From NCBI GenBank assembly GCA_022844015.1, contig JALHMO010000004.1:17553-81552 (forward strand): 64,000 bases of DNA, written 5' to 3'. The stretch comes from Reyranella sp. (GTDB lineage: Bacteria; Pseudomonadota; Alphaproteobacteria; Reyranellales; Reyranellaceae). This document shows, piece after piece, positions 9,359 through 17,115 of this stretch. The translations under genes and the position numbers were made by a program. Below the pieces are notes generated by a model that was not told the DNA's origin, searched no databases, and saw only the letters and a program-made list of their open reading frames with translations. Numbering within the stretch: position 1 is the stretch's first letter; each line of letters starts with the position of its first letter.

Positions 9359-11073
9359 GAGGCCAGCTTTCCTTTCAGCACCTCACCCCGGTAGGTGCCG
9401 GTCGCCTCGCCGTTCTCGAAGGCGACCGCGCCGTTGACCAGGGTGGCCTTGATGCCCTCGGCCTTCTGCACCAGGCGGCGGGCGCCGCCCGGCAGGTCCT
9501 TCTCGACTGTCGGCAGGAGTGGCCGGATGCGGTCCTCCTCGAACAGCACGAGGTCGGCGCGGAAACCTTCGCGGACCTGCCCGCGGTCATGGAGGTCCCA
9601 CGCCTGGGCGTTGTCGTGCGTCAGCTTCCTGATCGCCTGCTCGAGCGTGAAGGCGCCACGCTTGCGCACCCAGTAGCTCAGGAAGTGGGTCTGCAGCGAG
9701 GAGCCCATCTCCTGGCAGACATGTGCGCCCGAGTCGGAAAAAGTCGCGAGCGTGCGCGGATGCTTCAGCATGCCGAGCACGTCCTCCGGCGATTCGTTGA
9801 CAAGCGGCTGGACGTAGACCTGGTTCTCGTCGGCCAGAGACAGGTCGATCATCACCTCGACCGGATGCTGGCCGCGGGCCTTGGCGAGCTGGTCGACCGT
9901 GGGATCGTCCCAGTCGGTGCCCTTCAAGGCGAACAGGTTGGAGTAATCGGGCTTGCGCGGATCGGTGGTCGCCGCGCCGCCGCCCTGGAAGACGCCGTCG
10001 CGCGGCTTCATCTTCTCTTCGGCAGCGACCAGCTCACGCCGCACCGCCGGGTCCCGCAGCCGCTTCTTCTGCTCGTCCATCGGCAAGGCGCGGATTGGCC
10101 GCCACGCCGGCAGGACGTCGAACGGCAGGTAGGATTTCAGCGAGAAGATGGCGTTGATCGAGCGCGTCGTGCCCTGGCCATACATGCGGCCACCGGCGGC
10201 GACCGTGTCGTCGATGTACTTCGTCTGGTACTGCCAGGGGTTGGGATCCTCACCCTGCCGGGTCGACAGGACGCCGAACATGATCGGCCGCTTGTAGTCC
10301 AACGCCACCTTGCGCAGGCGCTCGAGGAAGATGCGATGGCGCGCCCCGCTCGCGATGTCGGGGCCGATCTGGAAGATGCCGGCATCGAGCGCGGCCATGG
10401 CCGCCAGGATGCGGTCGATCTCCTCCCATTCGGCGATACGGCTCGCCACCGGCGTGTCGTCTGGCGTGACGTGCGTGGAGGCGCGCGAGCTCGAGAAGCC
10501 CATGGCACCCGCCTTCAGCGCCTCCTGCACGGCCGCCGACATGCGCACCATGTCGTCCTCGGTGGCCTTCTCTGAGAGCGCCCGCTCGCCCATGACGTAC
10601 ATGCGAAGCGCCGAATGACCGATATACATGCCGTAGTTGATTGCCTTGGGCAGGCGTTCGACGGTCGCGAGGTACTCGGGGAAGGTCTCCCACGTCCAGT
10701 CGATGCCGGCCGCCATCGCCTCGGTCGGGATGTCCTCGACCGCCGACAGGCAGCGAGCGTACCAGTCGCGATCGGAAGGCTTGCAGGGGGCGAGCGCGAA
10801 GCCGCAATTGCTCATCACCACACTGGTGACCCCGTGCCAGCACGAGCAGCTGCCCAACGGATCCCAGGCGACCTGCGCGTCCATGTGGGTATGGCCGTCG
10901 ATGAAGCCCGGCGCGACGATCAGGCCATCGGCGTCGATGGTGCGCCTGGCGGTACCGGCAATGCGGCCGATCTCGACGATACGGCCGTCCTGGATGGCGA
11001 CGTCTCCCGAGAAACGCGGCTTGCCCGAGCCATCGACGATGGTGCCGCCGCGGATGACCGTGTCGAAGTCCAT
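9355..11073 (-). CDS. D-aminoacylase/dihydroorotase-like amidohydrolase
   Basis: The 572-residue protein belongs to the N-acyl-D-amino-acid deacylase branch of amidohydrolases. It has the metal motif His61-Thr-His63 in FIDGHTHMDAQ and the NCG motif with Cys90 (SNCGFA) that bridges metal in D-aminoacylases. Near the C-terminus is SDSGAHVCQEMGSS, carrying the catalytic Asp. The start ATG shares one base with the stop of the NTF2-like gene (TGATG), so the two are coupled; the frame is open farther upstream but lacks a start there. It probably removes an acyl or carbamoyl group from a small substrate. Confidence 0.88.
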   Translation of the reverse strand: MDFDTVIRGGTIVDGSGKPRFSGDVAIQDGRIVEIGRIAGTARRTIDADGLIVAPGFIDGHTHMDAQVAWDPLGSCSCWHGVTSVVMSNCGFALAPCKPSDRDWYARCLSAVEDIPTEAMAAGIDWTWETFPEYLATVERLPKAINYGMYIGHSALRMYVMGERALSEKATEDDMVRMSAAVQEALKAGAMGFSSSRASTHVTPDDTPVASRIAEWEEIDRILAAMAALDAGIFQIGPDIASGARHRIFLERLRKVALDYKRPIMFGVLSTRQGEDPNPWQYQTKYIDDTVAAGGRMYGQGTTRSINAIFSLKSYLPFDVLPAWRPIRALPMDEQKKRLRDPAVRRELVAAEEKMKPRDGVFQGGGAATTDPRKPDYSNLFALKGTDWDDPTVDQLAKARGQHPVEVMIDLSLADENQVYVQPLVNESPEDVLGMLKHPRTLATFSDSGAHVCQEMGSSLQTHFLSYWVRKRGAFTLEQAIRKLTHDNAQAWDLHDRGQVREGFRADLVLFEEDRIRPLLPTVEKDLPGGARRLVQKAEGIKATLVNGAVAFENGEATGTYRGEVLKGKLAS

Positions 11074-11483
11074 CAGAGGCGATCCTTGTGCTCGACGATC
11101 TTCCAGTAGGTGTCCTTGGCGCTGATCTTCCCACCGCGGAACGTGTAGATGTCGCAGCCTTGGTAGTTGAGGTCCTCGCCGTCGGCGCCCTTGCCCTTCA
11201 CCGTCCATATCGAGATCGCACGGTTGCCGGCGTAGATGTACTCCTTGTGATCCCACCGCATGTCGGGGATTACCTTGAAGCGGGCGGCCAGCGTCTTGGC
11301 AATGGTCTCCTTGCCCTTCAGCGTGCGCCCGACCGGCTCGGGCCCGCGCGCCAGCCAGAAGGTGGCGTCGTCGGTGAAAAAGGAAACGATGCGCTCCACG
11401 TCGCGGCTGTTGAAGGCCGCGGAGATCGCCTTCATCAGCTCCGGCGTGGCGATGTCGGGATTTGCGGCTGTAACGTCCGGCAT
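11073..11483 (-). CDS. SnoaL/NTF2-like protein
   Basis: The 136-residue protein has an NTF2-like cone-fold pattern: an N-terminal helix with FNSRDVERIVSFFTDDATFW, a central R-x-L-K-G-K-E-T-I segment and C-terminal strands ending GGKISAKDTYWKIVEH. Such proteins act as small hydrolases, isomerases or binding partners; the substrate is unknown. The ATG at 11483 is preferred to one 69 bases upstream because AAGGGAGG stands 6 bases before it. It is first in a coupled three-gene operon with the amidohydrolase and the small exported protein. Confidence 0.83.
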   Translation of the reverse strand: MPDVTAANPDIATPELMKAISAAFNSRDVERIVSFFTDDATFWLARGPEPVGRTLKGKETIAKTLAARFKVIPDMRWDHKEYIYAGNRAISIWTVKGKGADGEDLNYQGCDIYTFRGGKISAKDTYWKIVEHKDRL

Positions 11484-11700
11484 ACGAAACCTCCCTTGAT
11501 GCGACGGCAAACGATTGCAGGCTTGGCCTGCATCGGCAAGGTCGGCATGCACATCTCCAATTCCTCCCCCGTCGTACGGGGGAGGTGGCCCGAAGGGCCG
11601 GAGGGGGAAAGCCGCATCCGAGATTCATGAAGTTCCGACGTCGGAATCTCAGGAATCTCGCTTGCGGCTTTCCCCCTCCGCCCCGTGTGACGGGGCGCCT

Positions 11701-11891
11701 CCCCATAGGCGTTAAACTAAAGCGGACCTCACCCTGAGGAGCGGCCCGGAGGGCCGCGTCTCGAAGGGTCGGCAACAGTGAAGGGGACTGCGACACCGCT
11801 TTTCCAACGATCTTCTGTGTGGCCCATCCTTCGAGACGGCCGCTATGCGGCCTCCTCAGGATGAGGTTTTTGTATTTTAACGCCTATGGGG
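11701..11891. mobile_element. MITE-like foldback element with 16-bp terminal inverted repeats
   Basis: The ends at 11701-11716 and 11876-11891 are perfect 16-base inverted repeats beginning CCCCATAGGCGTTAAA. Inside lie a second pair of imperfect arms starting CCTCACCCTGAGGAG and ending CTCCTCAGGATGAGG, around a unique core. The core (about 11775-11822) recurs inverted at about 52196-52245. It interrupts a CTCCCCCG-type repeat on both sides. No transposase is encoded, so mobility is inferred from structure only. Confidence 0.55.
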
Positions 11892-11970
11892 CACCTCCCC
11901 CGACTACGGGGGAAGATCGAATATGTGTCGACTCGTTGCCTGCATAGCTGGGGAGATGAATGATCATCGC

Positions 11971-12016
11971 GTTTTCGATCGAAGGGAACCGCTCGCGGTT
12001 CCCTTCGATCGAAAAC
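11971..12016. promoter_or_regulatory. 46-base perfect inverted repeat upstream of the GMC gene
   Basis: Arms 11971-11992 and 11995-12016 are exact reverse complements of 22 bases each, leaving a practical stem of about 21 base pairs with a CTCG loop. Each arm contains TTCGATCGAA, itself palindromic. It ends 37 bases before the GTG of the GMC oxidoreductase. It could be an operator, an mRNA stem affecting translation, or a repeat end. No U-run follows, which argues against a simple terminator. Confidence 0.6.
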
Positions 12017-12053
12017 AGCTCTAGCGTAGCGCCAACAAATCGGGGAAACGACC

Positions 12054-13757
12054 GTGTACGACTATATCATCGTTGGTGGCGGCTCGGCCGGGTCGGTCAT
12101 GGCCAACCGGCTGTCGGCCAGGAGCGCGACCAAGGTCCTGCTGTGCGAGGCCGGCCAGGACACGCCGCCGGGCGAGGAGCCCAAGGAGATCGCCGACAGC
12201 TACTCCGGCACGGCCTATTTCGACCCGCGCTTCCACTGGACCGAGCTCCGGGTCCACACCCAGGTCGTCTCGCACAACAACCCGCACGAGAACCGCCCGC
12301 CGCTGCGCAAGTACGAGCAGGCGCGCGTGCTGGGCGGCGGCTCGTCGATCAATGGCCAGATGGCCAATCGCGGCGCGCCGACCGACTACGACGAATGGGC
12401 GAGCCGCGGCGCCGAGGGCTGGGGCTGGAGCCAGGTGCTGCCGTTCTTCAAGAAGGTCGAGCGCGATCTCGACTTCGACGGGCCCTACCATGGCAAGGAT
12501 GGTCGCATCCCCGTGAGGCGCATTCCCCAGGAGCACTGGACGGGTCACGCCAAGGCCGTAGCCAAGGGCTTCGCCGCCAAGGGCTTCAAGTTCCTGCCCG
12601 ACCAGAACGGCGAGTTCGTCGACGGATACTTCCCGGTGACGCACTCCAACGCCGAGGAGCGGCGCGTCTCGGCCGCGATGGGCTATCTCGATGCCGAGAC
12701 GCGCAAGCGCGCCAACCTGACCATCTCGACCGACACGCAGGTCAAGTCGCTGCTGTTCGACGGCACGCGATGCGTCGGCGTGACCGCGATCGTCAAGGGC
12801 CAGGAGCAGGAATTCCGGGCCAAGGAGGTGATCCTGTCGTCGGGCGCCATCCATACGCCCGCCCATCTGATGCGCGCCGGTATCGGGCCGGTCGGCCATC
12901 TCGCCGAGCTCGGCATCCCCGTGGTCGCCGGCCTGCCCGGCGTCGGCGAGCGGCTGATGGACCACCCGTCGATCGCGCTTTCCTCGTTCATCAAGCGCGG
13001 CTCGCGCATGAACGAGCACACGCGCCGGCACATCCATCTCGGCCTGCGCTACTCGTCGGGCCTGCCGGGCGTACCCAAGGGCGACATGTTCGTCGCGGTG
13101 GTCAGCAAGTCGGCCTGGCACGCGGTCGGCGAGCAGATCGCCTCCCTGCTCACCTTCATCAACAAGACCTACTCGGAGACCGGCCAGGTCAAGCTCGCCT
13201 CGCGCGACTGGCGCAGCGAGCCGATCGTCGAGTTCAACCTGCTCTCCGACAAGCGCGACCTCGACCGGCTGATGAGCGGCTTCAAGCTGATGGCCGCCGT
13301 GCAGATGACCGACGCGCTGAAGCAGGTGACGGACGTCCCCTTCCCTGCCGCCTACAGCGACCGCGTGCGGGCGATCGGCGTGGTCAATACCAAAAACAAG
13401 ATCCTGACGAAGATCGTGGCGCAATGCCTAGACGGGCCGGCGGCGCTGCGCCGCTACATGATCGACAAGTTCGTGGTCGAGGGCTACACCTTCGACCAGG
13501 TGATGACCGACGACGAGGCGCTCGAAGCCTTCGTGCGCAAGGCGGCGATCGGCGTGTGGCACGCCTCGTGCACCTGCCGCATGGGCCGCCCCGACGATCC
13601 CATGTCGGTGACCGACACGCAGGGCCGGGTCAAGGGCGTGCAGGGCCTGCGCGTGGTCGACGCGTCGGTGTTCCCCGTGGTGCCCTGCGCCAACACCAAC
13701 TTCCCGACGCTGATGACGGCCGAGAAGATCTCCGATGCGATGATGTCGGCGGCGTGA
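12054..13757 (+). CDS. GMC-family FAD oxidoreductase (choline dehydrogenase-like)
   Basis: The 567-residue flavoprotein oxidises an alcohol. The ADP-binding motif VGGGSAGSVMANRLS is at residues 7-21. A second signature ARVLGGGSSINGQMANRG appears near residue 95. The C-terminal catalytic His503 lies in VWHASCTCRMG and the partner Asn is near 547 (CANTNFPTL). The start is GTG with a weak GGGGAA upstream; an ATG in frame is not available nearby. It is cytoplasmic by appearance, as no signal peptide is present. The alcohol substrate is unknown. A large palindrome lies just upstream. Confidence 0.9.
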   Translation: MYDYIIVGGGSAGSVMANRLSARSATKVLLCEAGQDTPPGEEPKEIADSYSGTAYFDPRFHWTELRVHTQVVSHNNPHENRPPLRKYEQARVLGGGSSINGQMANRGAPTDYDEWASRGAEGWGWSQVLPFFKKVERDLDFDGPYHGKDGRIPVRRIPQEHWTGHAKAVAKGFAAKGFKFLPDQNGEFVDGYFPVTHSNAEERRVSAAMGYLDAETRKRANLTISTDTQVKSLLFDGTRCVGVTAIVKGQEQEFRAKEVILSSGAIHTPAHLMRAGIGPVGHLAELGIPVVAGLPGVGERLMDHPSIALSSFIKRGSRMNEHTRRHIHLGLRYSSGLPGVPKGDMFVAVVSKSAWHAVGEQIASLLTFINKTYSETGQVKLASRDWRSEPIVEFNLLSDKRDLDRLMSGFKLMAAVQMTDALKQVTDVPFPAAYSDRVRAIGVVNTKNKILTKIVAQCLDGPAALRRYMIDKFVVEGYTFDQVMTDDEALEAFVRKAAIGVWHASCTCRMGRPDDPMSVTDTQGRVKGVQGLRVVDASVFPVVPCANTNFPTLMTAEKISDAMMSAA

Positions 13758-13772
13758 AGAGAATAAGCCTAC

Positions 13773-13933
13773 TCCTCCCCAGCGAAGCTGGGGAGGTGTC
13801 GCCGTCTAAAGGCCTTTGGCCGCTCTGCGGCCAAAATGCCCAGGCGACGGAGGGGTCATGGGCCCGAGACTCGTGGCTCATGACCCCTCCGTCGGCGAAG
13901 ACGCCGACACCTCCCCAGCTTCGCTGGGGAGGA
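13773..13933. repeat. Composite palindromic repeat element (161 bp)
   Basis: The ends form a perfect 29-base inverted repeat (13773-13801 with 13905-13933), and each end is itself a CTCCCCAG...CTGGGGAG palindrome. A second perfect 15-base pair (13846-13860 with 13879-13893, GACGGAGGGGTCATG) nests inside. It lies between the GMC and NHL-repeat genes. It resembles the repeat families at 1428 and 11563 and could act as a foldback element or an mRNA processing site. Confidence 0.7.
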
Positions 13934-13954
13934 ACATGAAATGAGGAGCAACCC

Positions 13955-14920
13955 ATGTCAGTGATCCTGGGCAGCGGCGAGCATCGGTATCGCGTGGTCG
14001 AGAACTGGGCCAAGCTGCCCGACGGCTGGGAGTTCCGCGACGTCGCGGCGGTCGCCGTCGACAGCAAGGACCGGGTCTACGTCTTCAATCGCGGCCAGCA
14101 TCCGATGATGGTGTTCGACCGCGACGGCAACTTCCTGCGCTCGTGGGGCGAGGGCCTGTTCAATCGCGCCCACGGCATCCACATCGACAGCGACGACATG
14201 CTGTACTGCACCGACGATGGCGACCACACGGTTCGCAAGATCACCACCGACGGCAAGGTGCTGCTGACCATCGGCGTGCCGAACCAGCCGGCGCCGTTCC
14301 TGAGCGGCCAGCCTTTCAACCGCTGCACCCACACCGCCCTCTCGCCGAAAGGCGAGATCTACGTCGCCGACGGGTACGGCAACTCCTGCGTCCACAAGTA
14401 CACCCCGGATGGTCGCCATCTGATGTGCTGGGGCACCACCGGCACCGATCCCGGACAGTTCAATATCGTGCACAATATCGTCACCGACGAGGATGGCTGG
14501 GTCTACGTCGCCGACCGCGAGAACCATCGCGTCCAGGTGTTCGACGGCAACGGCAAGTACGAGATGCAGTGGAACAACATGCACCGGCCTTGCGCGCTCT
14601 ACTGCTGCGGCGGCGGCCCGAATCCGCGCTTCATCATCGGCGAGCTGGGGTCCGGCATGCCGGTCAACAGCAAGCACACCAACATCGGCCCGCGCCTCGC
14701 CATCGTCGACAAGAAGGGAGGCGTGATCGCCCGCCTGGGCGGCGAGCACGGCCCCGGGCAGGAGCCCGGCAAGTTCCTCTCGCCGCACGGCCTCGCGGTC
14801 GACAGCAAGGGCGATATCTATGTCGGCGAGGTCAGCTACACCAACTGGTCGGGCACCCATCCCGGCACGCCGGTGCCGAAGTACCTGCGCTCGCTGCAGA
14901 AGCTCGAGAAGGTCGCCTGA
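13955..14920 (+). CDS. NHL-repeat beta-propeller protein (peptidyl-amidating-lyase-like)
   Basis: This 321-residue protein consists of repeated NHL-type blades: VAAVAVDSKDRVYVFNRG, AHGIHIDSDDMLYCTDDGDH, HTALSPKGEIYVADGYGNS, VHNIVTDEDGWVYVADRENH and PHGLAVDSKGDIYVGE. The spacing resembles the lyase domain of peptidylglycine amidation enzymes, but no signal peptide is seen and the activity is not established. The ATG follows GAGGAGC by 5 bases. Its stop overlaps the start of the MetE-like gene (TGATG), indicating coupling and a shared pathway. Confidence 0.85.
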   Translation: MSVILGSGEHRYRVVENWAKLPDGWEFRDVAAVAVDSKDRVYVFNRGQHPMMVFDRDGNFLRSWGEGLFNRAHGIHIDSDDMLYCTDDGDHTVRKITTDGKVLLTIGVPNQPAPFLSGQPFNRCTHTALSPKGEIYVADGYGNSCVHKYTPDGRHLMCWGTTGTDPGQFNIVHNIVTDEDGWVYVADRENHRVQVFDGNGKYEMQWNNMHRPCALYCCGGGPNPRFIIGELGSGMPVNSKHTNIGPRLAIVDKKGGVIARLGGEHGPGQEPGKFLSPHGLAVDSKGDIYVGEVSYTNWSGTHPGTPVPKYLRSLQKLEKVA

Positions 14921-15966
14921 TGGAGAAGCAGGAGCGCCTGCACCTGATCGGCAGCATCCCGCTCGACAGCAGCGAGCAGGTGTTCCGCCGGCTGACGGAC
15001 GAGCTTGGCCCGTTCCTGCGCTGCCTGCCCGACGGCGAGACGGGCGAGCGCGCACGCTGGGTTTATTTCCAGCGCCAGATGCTGCTCGACCATCCGGCGA
15101 TGGAGATCGATCCGACTGTGCCGCCCTACAAGTTCGTCCAGTGGGACGGCAAGCTGGTGCGCGAGATCGAGCAGGTCCGCTTCAAGCCCGGCACCGACCC
15201 GCAGGACGTCGTGTTCGAGACCGGCTACGACAAGGCCGCCCTCGCCTCCTGGGCCGTGTTCCAGCGGCTGCGCGCCGACGGCGCCATCCCGGCGGCGATG
15301 CGCTTCCAGGTTTCCCTGCCGACGCCGCAGGCCAGCGGCTATCTCTATGTCAGCGGGCCGGCGCGGCAGACGTACTTTGGCGTCTACGAGCGCGCGCTGA
15401 AATCGGCGCTGGCCAACATCGTCGCGGCGATCCCGGCCAACGACCTCGCCATCCAGTGGGATGTCTGCCAGGAGGTCCTGGCGTTCGAGAACTACTTCGT
15501 CGATCGTCCGGTCGACTACAAGAAGCAGACCTTCGACATGCTGGGGCGACTCGGGGATTCCGGCCCTGCGGGCGTCGAGATGGGCTATCATCTGTGCTAC
15601 GGCTCGCCGCGCGACGAGCATCTGGTGCAGCCCACGGATTCGGGCATCCTGGTCGAGATGATGGAAGGCATCGCAGCGTCCATGCGGCGGCGCATCGACT
15701 TCTTCCACATTCCCGTCCCGAGGAACCGTACCGATGACGCGTTCTACGCCCCGCTCGCCGCCTGGAAGCGACCGGCTGGCACCAGGCTCTATCTCGGGCT
15801 GCTGCACCATGACGACGATGCCGGTGATCGCACCCGCGTCGCCGTGGCGCGGCGGCACGTCCAAGGCGATTTCGGCTTGTCGGCCGAGTGCGGCTGGGGC
15901 CGCACCGAGCCCGGCCGGCTGCCCGGCCTGCTCAAAGGTCATCGTGATGCTGCGGAGGCACTCTAA
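14920..15966 (+). CDS. MetE-like TIM-barrel protein of unknown function
   Basis: The 348-residue protein begins HLIGSIPLDSSEQVFRRL and has LPDGETGERARW near residue 36. It keeps a MetE-like zinc pattern, His224-Leu-Cys226 (GYHLCYGSP) and Cys324 (SAECGWG). I therefore place it in the methionine-synthase/uroporphyrinogen-decarboxylase barrel superfamily, with moderate certainty. A role in C-S or C-O bond chemistry would be consistent but is inference. It overlaps the NHL gene by one base and the dehydrogenase gene by one base (TAATG), so all three are translated as one operon. Confidence 0.65.
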   Translation: MEKQERLHLIGSIPLDSSEQVFRRLTDELGPFLRCLPDGETGERARWVYFQRQMLLDHPAMEIDPTVPPYKFVQWDGKLVREIEQVRFKPGTDPQDVVFETGYDKAALASWAVFQRLRADGAIPAAMRFQVSLPTPQASGYLYVSGPARQTYFGVYERALKSALANIVAAIPANDLAIQWDVCQEVLAFENYFVDRPVDYKKQTFDMLGRLGDSGPAGVEMGYHLCYGSPRDEHLVQPTDSGILVEMMEGIAASMRRRIDFFHIPVPRNRTDDAFYAPLAAWKRPAGTRLYLGLLHHDDDAGDRTRVAVARRHVQGDFGLSAECGWGRTEPGRLPGLLKGHRDAAEAL

Positions 15967-16937
15967 TGGTCGAACGCGTACTCGTCGTCGGACCCCGTGA
16001 CACCATCTCCATGGTCGACGAGCTCGCCCCCAAGGGGTTCGAGATCGTCAAGGCACTTCACAACTCCGCGGAGATGAAGGCGGCGCTGCCCGGCACCGAC
16101 TACTTCGTGGGCTTCATCCAGCAGTACGTGACGCCGCAGCTCTTCAAGGATGCACCCAGGCTCAAGCTCATCCAGATGCTGAGCGCCGGTTACGACCGTG
16201 CCGACCTCGATGCGGCGCGCAAGAGCAAGGTGCCGCTGTGCAACAACGGAGGCGCCAACTCGGTCGCCGTCTCCGAGCACGCCCTGCTGCTGATGCTGGC
16301 GGTGTCGCGCCGCCTCATCACCCAGCACAACAACGTCACCGCCGGCCGCTGGCACGGCAACCAACCGCCGACCGTCCACCAGGTACGCGACAAGGTGCTG
16401 GGCATCGTCGGCCTGGGCACCATCGGCAAGAAGGTGGCGCGGCTCGCCCAGGCGTTCGGCATGATCGTGCACTACTATGACATCAAGCGCCTGTCGGAAG
16501 CCGAGGAGGATGCGCTCGACGTACGCTTCCGCCTGCTGCCCGAGATCCTGCGCGGCTCCGACATCCTGTCGCTGCACGTGCCGCTCAACGCCTCGACCCA
16601 TCACCTGATCGGCGCCCAGGAACTCGCGCTGATGAAGAAGTCGGCGATCATCGTGAACACCTCGCGTGGGCCGGTGATCGACGAGAAGGCGATGACGGCG
16701 GCGCTCTCGGCAAACAACCTGTTCGGCGCCGGCCTCGACGTGTTCGACGAGGAGCCGACGCCGCCCGACAACCCGCTGCTCAAGCTCGACAACGTGATCC
16801 TGACTGCCCATCTCGCCGGCCCGACCTGGGAGAGCAACGTCACCCGCCTGCGCAACGGCTTCGACAACGTCCAGCGCGTCGCCCGCGGCGAGCCCGCGCT
16901 GTGGGTCGTGCCCGAGCTGCTGGAGGGGGCGGCGTAA
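15966..16937 (+). CDS. D-2-hydroxyacid dehydrogenase
   Basis: The 323-residue NAD-dependent dehydrogenase carries GLGTIG at residues 149-154 and the catalytic triad Arg234 (NTSRGP), Glu263 (FDEEP) and His282 (LTAHLAG). It interconverts a D-2-hydroxyacid and its 2-oxo acid in the cytoplasm. Relatives include phosphoglycerate and formate dehydrogenases; the exact substrate is open. It is the last gene of the coupled NHL / MetE-like / dehydrogenase set and is followed by a 105-base foldback that separates it from the convergent transporter gene. Confidence 0.9.
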   Translation: MVERVLVVGPRDTISMVDELAPKGFEIVKALHNSAEMKAALPGTDYFVGFIQQYVTPQLFKDAPRLKLIQMLSAGYDRADLDAARKSKVPLCNNGGANSVAVSEHALLLMLAVSRRLITQHNNVTAGRWHGNQPPTVHQVRDKVLGIVGLGTIGKKVARLAQAFGMIVHYYDIKRLSEAEEDALDVRFRLLPEILRGSDILSLHVPLNASTHHLIGAQELALMKKSAIIVNTSRGPVIDEKAMTAALSANNLFGAGLDVFDEEPTPPDNPLLKLDNVILTAHLAGPTWESNVTRLRNGFDNVQRVARGEPALWVVPELLEGAA

Positions 16938-16974
16938 GCAACCTTCAAGAGGCGAATCGCTCGCCTCAATGCGT

Positions 16975-17079
16975 CCTCATCCTGAGGAGCGCCCGAAGGG
17001 CGCGTCTCGAAGGATAGGTAAAGACTGTCGCTGCAGCCATCCTTCGAGACGCGCCCTTCGGGCACTCCTCAGGATGAGG
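16975..17079. repeat. 105-bp inverted repeat between convergent genes
   Basis: Arms 16975-17015 and 17039-17079 (about 41 bases each) pair almost perfectly around a 23-base loop. They begin CCTCATCCTGAGGAGC and end with the complement. The sequence matches the arms of the elements at 11701 and 52153 but the core is different and shorter. By position it could terminate transcription from both sides, though it lacks a U-run. Confidence 0.75.
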
Positions 17080-17115
17080 TTGTGGTTGTTGCTCAACGGT
17101 AGGGGCCGCTGAGCG

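Larger units (their letters stand above)
11484..12053. repeat. Repeat-rich intergenic region (nested palindromes)
   Basis: The 570 bases between the divergent NTF2-like and GMC genes are mostly inverted repeats. A C-rich/G-rich palindrome at 11563-11583 is followed by a hairpin whose 16-base arms (11600-11615 and 11664-11679) match perfectly. Next come the 191-bp foldback at 11701-11891, another CTCCCCCG palindrome at 11894-11913, and the 46-base palindrome at 11971-12016. No protein-coding signal was seen. Confidence 0.8.
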
